Shown one piece after another: positions 59,130 through 64,000 of a DNA stretch of 64,000 nt. Each line of letters starts with the position of its first letter. Within the stretch, counting starts at the first letter, position 1. The stretch spans positions 124,001 through 188,000 of the forward strand of contig DASXZH010000002.1 in assembly GCA_036502005.1 (NCBI GenBank). Reading direction: 5' to 3'. The notes below the pieces were generated by a model. That model saw only the letters and a program-made list of their open reading frames with translations. It made no database searches and was not told the DNA's origin. A program made the position numbers and the translations under genes. The stretch comes from DASXZH01 sp036502005. Lineage in GTDB: Bacteria > Armatimonadota > Fimbriimonadia > Fimbriimonadales > Fimbriimonadaceae.

Positions 59130-60158
59130 ATGTCCAAGAACTTCACAAGGGACATCGGCATCGACCTTGGCACAGCCAACACCCTTGTGCATGTAGCCGG
59201 AAAGGGCGTGATGCTGCGCGAGCCCAGCGTAGTTTGCGTGAGCAAAGAGAACGGCGAAATCCTAGCAGTCGGCAATGAAGCCAAGCAGATGCTGGGCCGA
59301 ACGCCGGGCGATGTCAGCGCGATCAGACCCCTGCGCCACGGCGTGATCGCTGATTACGACCAAACCCGAGCCATGCTTCACCGCTTTATTGGCAAGGTTA
59401 GCCGTAGGCCAGTTTTTAGACAGACCGTCGTTGTTGGAATCCCCAGCGGCGTCACCGAGGTTGAAAAACGCGCCGTTCTAGAAGCCACCAAACAAGCGGG
59501 CGCCACCAAGGCTTATGTAATCGAAGAAGCGATGGCCGCCGCCATTGGAGCCGGCTTGCCCATTCACGATGCGATGGGAACCATCATCGTGGACATCGGC
59601 GGAGGCACAACGGAGATCGCCGTGATCTCGATGTCTCGCATTGTTCATTCCAACACCCTGCGCATTGCCGGAGATGAACTCGATGAGGCCATCGTTGGGT
59701 TCATTCGCCGCGTTTACAACCTGGCCATTGGTGACCGAACGGCCGAGATCGTAAAACTAACAATCGGCAGCGCCTATCCGCTCGACCAAGAAGTGAGCAT
59801 GGAAGTAAAGGGTCGAGACCTGCTTACCGGCCTTCCCAAAATGGTCGTGATCACCAGCGACGATATTCGCGTCGCCATTTCCGAGCCCGTAAGCCAGATA
59901 GTGGAAGCGATCAAACTCACGTTAGAAGCCACCCCGCCTGAGCTTGCCTCCGACTGCATGAGCAACGGAATCGTCCTTGCCGGCGGCGGCGCTTTGATCC
60001 CCGGTTTGGACCGAGTTATCGCCAATGAGACCGAAATTCCGGTATATGTTGCGAGGGACCCGCTCACCTGCGTCGTTGTTGGCACAGGGAAAGTAGTGGA
60101 GGCGATTCACCGCAGTCGCCGCGTTCGCAAAATGCTGGAGAGATCATCAAGGACCTGA
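59130..60158 (+). CDS. mreB: Rod shape-determining protein MreB
   Basis: 342 residues from ATG 59130 (MSKNFTRDIGIDLGTANTLV). Bacterial actin that guides the elongasome. ATP-binding motifs: 'DIGIDLGTANTLV' (phosphate 1), 'IIVDIGGGTTEIAVIS' (phosphate 2) and 'GIVLAGGGALIPGLD' (adenosine), plus 'VVGIPSGVTEVEKRAVLEA'. An in-frame ATG at 59094 would overlap remA by 11 bp, but adds residues the family lacks. It is directly followed by mreC and mreD in the usual order. Confidence 0.95.
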   Translation: MSKNFTRDIGIDLGTANTLVHVAGKGVMLREPSVVCVSKENGEILAVGNEAKQMLGRTPGDVSAIRPLRHGVIADYDQTRAMLHRFIGKVSRRPVFRQTVVVGIPSGVTEVEKRAVLEATKQAGATKAYVIEEAMAAAIGAGLPIHDAMGTIIVDIGGGTTEIAVISMSRIVHSNTLRIAGDELDEAIVGFIRRVYNLAIGDRTAEIVKLTIGSAYPLDQEVSMEVKGRDLLTGLPKMVVITSDDIRVAISEPVSQIVEAIKLTLEATPPELASDCMSNGIVLAGGGALIPGLDRVIANETEIPVYVARDPLTCVVVGTGKVVEAIHRSRRVRKMLERSSRT

Positions 60159-60961
60159 ACGAGAAAGGCAAAAAAGACTGGCTGGTTCTCTTCGCCTTTG
60201 TTGTTGCCGCCGCTCTGCTCGGCCAGTGGCAAACCAATTCTCGGCTATCTGGCAAGAGCTTTCCCGTGACCATCGTCGCCCACTGGATCGTGAACGCCCC
60301 CGCCGATGGAATAAGCAGCTTCATCGCTGGCAGCGGTGACTTCTTTAACGGTGTTTTTCATTCGGGACAGCTATCTGCCGAGAACCGCCGGCTAAGATCC
60401 ATTGCAAACGCAGAAGCCCTCTACAACACGCGCCTAACCGAGTTGCAGGAGCAAATCGACAGTCTTGAGAAGCTCGAAAAGATCCCTCCCGTCGCTGGTA
60501 AGAAGAAAATTGCCGCCCGAGTCATCGGCATCTTCCCGGATGAGTATCGGGTGAGCCTAAGCGTAGGAGCAGATGAAGGGGTGATGGCAGGCGTTCCCGT
60601 AATCGCCCCTGACGGCTTGCTGGGCGTGATTTCCACGGTAGAGAAACATTCCAGCCAGGCAACCCTAATTTGGGCGCCCCTGCCTTTTAAAATCGGGGCC
60701 ATAGTGGCCGATAAGCCGCAATCGGCGGGGTTGATCCATGGCGATTCATGGGAGCATCTAACCCTCGATCTCAGCATCAATGCCCCGATTAAAGCGGGCG
60801 ATTTAGTGACCACCTCAGGCTTTTCGGAAAAAATCCCCCGTGGTATCCCAATCGGGATAGTAAGCGCCGTCGTGCAGGACCAGGATTTCGGCACCGAAAG
60901 AGCCCAGATCCTGCCAAAAGTCGACCTCGGGAACGTTCAAGAGGTTTTCGTCCTGCGATGA
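60155..60961 (+). CDS. mreC: Rod shape-determining protein MreC
   Basis: 268 residues if it starts at CTG 60155. The first standard start codon in frame is GTG 60266, which would remove the essential N-terminal membrane helix ('WLVLFAFVVAAALLGQW'). No ATG, GTG or TTG lies in frame between 60077 and 60155. The CTG overlaps the mreB TGA (CTGA), mimicking the common ATGA coupling, with GGAGAG ~12 nt upstream. A coiled coil (~60-105) and the beta domain ('VSLSVGADEGVMAGVPVIAP', 'VTTSGFSEKIPRGIPIGIV') follow. It links MreB to periplasmic wall synthases. It overlaps mreD by 4 bp. Confidence 0.85.
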   Translation: MNEKGKKDWLVLFAFVVAAALLGQWQTNSRLSGKSFPVTIVAHWIVNAPADGISSFIAGSGDFFNGVFHSGQLSAENRRLRSIANAEALYNTRLTELQEQIDSLEKLEKIPPVAGKKKIAARVIGIFPDEYRVSLSVGADEGVMAGVPVIAPDGLLGVISTVEKHSSQATLIWAPLPFKIGAIVADKPQSAGLIHGDSWEHLTLDLSINAPIKAGDLVTTSGFSEKIPRGIPIGIVSAVVQDQDFGTERAQILPKVDLGNVQEVFVLR

Positions 60962-61449
60962 ACCAAGGCAGACTCTGGATGGTTTCGGTTTTTGGCCTCT
61001 GGATCGCGGCCATTTTGCAGCAGGCCGTTTCCCCTCACCTAAGCCTTTGGGGCGCCAAGCCGGACTTCATTCTGATCTTGGTTGCGCCCTTTTCTTTATT
61101 CGTGCCTCGCAAGGGCGGATCGGCTCTAGGCTTTGCCGGCGGGGTGTTGCAGGGGGCTATTGCCGGGGCCAACTTGGCGCCGATCGCGATTAGCAGAGCG
61201 GTAGCCGGATTCGTCGGCTCTTGGTCGAGAAAGATCGAATTGGAGCGGAATTTCATCGTCGTTTCGGCCACCACCTTTGTCGTTTCGTTAATTGCCGGGC
61301 TTGTTTGGATGTTTATCGCCGCGCCACCGGGAGTCGCGGTCTATTTGGGGGATACAATAGGGTCTGCAATGTACAACGGAGTCCTTGCGATCCCTGTTTA
61401 CATGCTCCTGGAACGGGTGCTTAACACGCGGTCGCGTTCCGGGCTATAG
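60958..61449 (+). CDS. mreD: Rod shape-determining protein MreD
   Basis: 163 residues, mostly membrane helices (about five), as expected of MreD. It starts 'RLWMVSVFGLWIAAILQQAV' and contains 'LWGAKPDFILILVAPFSLF' and 'GSALGFAGGVLQGAIAGANL', matching the P-D-x-x-L and G-F-x-x-G-L-x-x-D-like motifs; the Asp of the last is replaced by Ala-Gly. The ATG overlaps the mreC stop (ATGA). It is the third gene of mreBCD. pbp2 and rodA are not nearby. Confidence 0.87.
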   Translation: MNQGRLWMVSVFGLWIAAILQQAVSPHLSLWGAKPDFILILVAPFSLFVPRKGGSALGFAGGVLQGAIAGANLAPIAISRAVAGFVGSWSRKIELERNFIVVSATTFVVSLIAGLVWMFIAAPPGVAVYLGDTIGSAMYNGVLAIPVYMLLERVLNTRSRSGL

Positions 61450-61463
61450 GCATTGTAAAAAGC

Positions 61464-62717
61464 ATGAGTCAACACATAAACACCCTGGACATGGCGAGAG
61501 AGCAACTTGCCGTAGCCGCAAATTATCTTAATCTCGACGAAGGCCTTCACGCCGTTCTCGCTCAACCCAAAAGACAGCTTATAGTTCACTTCCCCGTTGT
61601 TTTTGATAACGGCGAAGTCGCTGTTTTCCAGGGGTATCGCGTGCAGCACAACTCCAGCCGCGGTCCCACCAAGGGCGGAATTCGTTACCATCCGGACGTC
61701 GATCTGGATGAAACGACGGCCCTCGCCATGTGGATGACCTGGAAATGCGCGGTGGCCAACATCCCTTATGGCGGCGCAAAAGGCTCCGTAAAGGTTGATA
61801 CCAAGATGCTTTCCAAGCGCGAACTGGAAAAGCTCACCCGCCGGTTTGTAACCGAGATTAACATCATTTTAGGAGAAAGGAGCGACGTTCCGGCTCCCGA
61901 TATCGGAACCAATGCGCAGGTAATGGCCTGGATCATGGACACGCTCTCCATGCAAGCGGGTTACACCGTGCCTGGCGTCGTTACCGGAAAGCCGGTTGAA
62001 CTTGGCGGATCGGAGGGCCGAACGGAGGCCACCGGCCGCGGCGTCATCGTAAGCGCTGAAGAAGCGGCCAAGGTGATCAACATGAACCTGGGCGGGGCCA
62101 AGGTTGTCGTTCAAGGCTTCGGAAACGTCGGCGCCATAGCCGCCCGGATCGCGGAAGAGAATGGCGCGGTAGTGGTCGGCATCAGCGATGCCCGCGGCGG
62201 AATTTATAACCCCAAAGGCTTGCCCATTAAGGAGCTAGAGCGGCGTTACGCGGGCCGAGAAGGCGGCATTCGGGAGTATAAGGATGCGGAGCCGGTCAGC
62301 AACTCGGAACTCCTAGAACTCGATTGCGATGTCTTGATCCCAGCTGCTATCGCAGCCCAAATCACTGAGGAAAACGCGGGCCGCATTAAGGCGAAGCTGA
62401 TTGTGGAAGGCGCAAACGGGCCAACCACTCCTGGTGCGGATCACATCTTTTCGGATAAAGGCGTCATGGTCGTCCCCGACATTTTGGCGAACGCCGGTGG
62501 TGTGATTGTGAGTTACTTCGAATGGGTGCAAGACCTGCAGAACTTCTTCTGGGAAGAGCTGGAAGTTAACGCAAAGCTAACCAAAATCATGCGGAACTCG
62601 TTTGCCCACGTGGAAAACACCATGCGACAACACAAAACCGACATGCGAACGGCGGCTTACATCATCGGCGTTAAGCGAGTCGCGGAAGCGACGATCACAC
62701 GCGGAATCTATCCGTAA
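61464..62717 (+). CDS. gdhA: Glutamate dehydrogenase (Glu/Leu/Phe/Val family)
   Basis: 417 residues. It oxidatively deaminates glutamate to 2-oxoglutarate with NAD(P)+. The N-terminal domain has 'GPTKGGIRYHPDVDLDETTA' and 'WKCAVANIPYGGAKGSVKVD' with the catalytic Lys, and 'PAPDIGTNAQVMAWIMDT'. The Rossmann domain has 'VVQGFGNVGAIAARIAEENG'; a Gly-x-Gly-x-x-Gly/Ala fingerprint is present. The C-terminal 'VVPDILANAGGVIVSYFEWV' is also canonical. The length matches hexameric small GDHs. It lies 14 bp after mreD, so it may be read through from that operon. Confidence 0.93.
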   Translation: MSQHINTLDMAREQLAVAANYLNLDEGLHAVLAQPKRQLIVHFPVVFDNGEVAVFQGYRVQHNSSRGPTKGGIRYHPDVDLDETTALAMWMTWKCAVANIPYGGAKGSVKVDTKMLSKRELEKLTRRFVTEINIILGERSDVPAPDIGTNAQVMAWIMDTLSMQAGYTVPGVVTGKPVELGGSEGRTEATGRGVIVSAEEAAKVINMNLGGAKVVVQGFGNVGAIAARIAEENGAVVVGISDARGGIYNPKGLPIKELERRYAGREGGIREYKDAEPVSNSELLELDCDVLIPAAIAAQITEENAGRIKAKLIVEGANGPTTPGADHIFSDKGVMVVPDILANAGGVIVSYFEWVQDLQNFFWEELEVNAKLTKIMRNSFAHVENTMRQHKTDMRTAAYIIGVKRVAEATITRGIYP

Positions 62718-62754
62718 ACAGCGCAGTTAGGAAGGCGAAATCGGGAACTACACC

Positions 62755-62790
62755 AGAGGTGTAACCTCTTCTCGCTTTCCGGCATATAAT
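62755..62790 (+). promoter_or_regulatory. Promoter of the radical SAM gene: TATAAT with operator-like palindrome
   Basis: A consensus TATAAT at 62785-62790 ends 9 nt before ATG 62800. A perfect palindrome AGAGGT-GTA-ACCTCT (62755-62769) sits over the -35 position, where a repressor would block polymerase. The transcript would have only ~3 nt of leader. Confidence 0.6.
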
Positions 62791-62799
62791 GTTTAACAC

Positions 62800-64000
62800 A
62801 TGGCCGCCGGTCTCGCCCCACGCCCCTACCTAATTGAGGAATACACGCGAACGGTGTGCCCCCACTGCTTCGCCACCGCGCCAAAGCCCTCTTCCGATCC
62901 GCGCACTTTTGTGGACGGCATGCTCGTCAGCCACGATAATTCGGTTTGGATGCGGCGGTTTTGCCCGGTCCACGGCGAAACGGAAAGCCTTTACGAGGAA
63001 GACCTTGCCCTGTGGAAAGCCAGGTCCGGTTGGGTAACGCCAACCTTAAAGATCACGCCGGATAGAGCGGGCAACTTCGCCGGATTCCCAGAGGGCTACC
63101 GCGAAGGGCTTCCCGCATCCCACGGCCAGCACACCTGCATTCTGCTCTTGAATGTAACCGAGCATTGCAACTACAAGTGCTCGACTTGTTACGCGAGTGC
63201 CTTAGCGCCGGGAACGGCGCTTCACAGCGACTCTTTGCCGAGTTTGGACGATATAGAAAACACCGTAACCACTGTGATCGCACGGGAGAATGGCAAGCTT
63301 GGAGTGCTTATGATTTCCGGCGGCGAACCGACGGTTCGCGCGGATTTTGAAGAGCTTCTGTGCCGGGTGATGGACCTGAACATCACTCGGGTGATGATCA
63401 ACACCAACGGCCGCCGAATCGCCAAAGACGATTCGCTTCTCGCTTTTATGCAGAAGCACCGCGACCGGATCGAGGTGTATCTGCAGTTTGATGGCTTCCG
63501 TCCCTCCACATACGAGGCTCTGCGCAGCGAGGATGTGGCCAACGAGAAGCTAACCGCCTTGAACCGACTAAACCAAGCCGGGATCTACACCACCCTCGTT
63601 ATGACCGTGAACCGGGGCATCAACGAGGATGAAGTCGGCCAAGTGATAACCCATGGCTTAGGCATTCCAAAATGTGCGGGGGTGGCCATTCAACCAATGT
63701 TCGGCTCTGGCCGAGTAATGCCCTTCAATCCCATGAACCGCGTCACCCCAACCGGGATTTTGTCCAAATTGGCTGAGCAAACAAACGGCTTGGTAACTGC
63801 GGAAGACTTTATTCCGTTGCCGTGCTCTCACCGCGATTGCTGCGACATCACCTATTTTTTGAGGAGCAGCAAAGGTGAATGGCGGTCGCTGCCCAAACTC
63901 ATCGGCCGCGAGGAGCTTAAGAATTGGATCCACCTGGTTAGCAACACGATCAGCTTCGAAAACGCCTCCGATGCCGTAAAGCAGATGCTGAAATCTGGCG
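62800..64000 (+). CDS. Radical SAM protein, Tes/MJ0619-like, 3'-truncated by window edge
   Basis: 400 codons are visible and the frame runs off the window. The N-terminus has a zinc-type C-P-x-C ... C-P-x-H pair ('TVCPHCFATAP' and 'RRFCPVHGETESLYEEDL'). The radical SAM cluster is Cys-x3-Cys-x2-Cys in 'NVTEHCNYKCSTCYA'. SAM-binding follows in 'LMISGGEPTVRADFEELL' and 'MINTNGRRI'. A later Cys pair, 'LPCSHRDCCDITYFL', is also present. This combination is characteristic of the MJ0619/Tes-type lipid-modifying radical SAM group (tetraether synthase in archaea and its bacterial relatives). That assignment is by motif layout, not by search. Start ATG 62800 has TATAAT 9 nt upstream and no Shine-Dalgarno. 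Confidence 0.8.
   Translation, partial: MAAGLAPRPYLIEEYTRTVCPHCFATAPKPSSDPRTFVDGMLVSHDNSVWMRRFCPVHGETESLYEEDLALWKARSGWVTPTLKITPDRAGNFAGFPEGYREGLPASHGQHTCILLLNVTEHCNYKCSTCYASALAPGTALHSDSLPSLDDIENTVTTVIARENGKLGVLMISGGEPTVRADFEELLCRVMDLNITRVMINTNGRRIAKDDSLLAFMQKHRDRIEVYLQFDGFRPSTYEALRSEDVANEKLTALNRLNQAGIYTTLVMTVNRGINEDEVGQVITHGLGIPKCAGVAIQPMFGSGRVMPFNPMNRVTPTGILSKLAEQTNGLVTAEDFIPLPCSHRDCCDITYFLRSSKGEWRSLPKLIGREELKNWIHLVSNTISFENASDAVKQMLKSG

Overview
The window is a chromosomal segment from a free-living bacterium at roughly 55% G+C, with short intergenic gaps and no tRNA, rRNA, phage or CRISPR that I can see. The gene set points to Armatimonadota, perhaps a relative of Fimbriimonas. It includes a DUF1559-type prepilin carrying the 'ANDYDD' signature, a large BTAD/NB-ARC/TPR regulator, several TlpA-like proteins joined to other domains, a DUF4953-type metalloprotease, a RemA-MreBCD cluster and a Ku/LigD repair locus. 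The phylum call is an inference from gene content, not from a marker-gene comparison.

Layout. 1-6.1 kb: a 5'-truncated secreted-type protein, a zinc-ribbon membrane protein, a class C serine hydrolase, an SRPBCC protein, a nucleoside deaminase and an ABC exporter with a zinc-ribbon extension. 6.2-6.6 kb: an inverted pair of ~100-130 bp repeats. 6.6-15 kb: a 1276-residue SBBP/Ig-like secreted protein, two tandem leaderless-pilin-like proteins, a VOC epimerase-like protein and a secreted zinc metalloprotease. 15-24.6 kb: two TlpA-like secreted proteins, the 1009-residue SARP/BTAD regulator, a TPR-sulfotransferase, a lipoprotein and the prepilin. 24.7-28.2 kb: phosphomannomutase, CinA and endonuclease IV. 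28.2-28.8 kb: a decayed DUF433/DUF5615 toxin-antitoxin pair. 28.8-37.4 kb: a DUF3352-like membrane protein, an MhqD/MhqO-like pair, peptidase E-like, holin-like, YvcK, CoaBC and an HD protein. 37.9-43.9 kb: LigD, a YkgJ-OGT fusion and Ku on one strand. 44-54 kb: housekeeping genes (ribH, tmk, pepF, pyk, purM, rsgA). 54-58.7 kb: a secreted HEAT-like protein between direct repeats and a DUF4143 ATPase. 58.8-64 kb: remA-mreB-mreC-mreD, glutamate dehydrogenase and a truncated Tes-like radical SAM enzyme.

The most striking signal is regulatory. Three promoters share one layout: two 9-bp direct repeats (AWTTCACGS) at 12-bp periodicity, then exactly 8 bp, then a TANNNT -10 box. They drive the SARP/BTAD regulator itself, the divergent TPR-TlpA gene and the prepilin gene 6 kb away. 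This matches the known operator geometry of Streptomyces SARP activators and defines a candidate autoregulated surface/secretion regulon.

Two further patterns run through the window. Many genes have a TANNNT box only 5-9 nt before the start codon, suggesting leaderless mRNAs. Intergenic regions carry heptanucleotide tandem repeats of several unrelated unit sequences as well as small inverted-repeat elements, including MITE-like copies in opposite orientation on either side of pyk.
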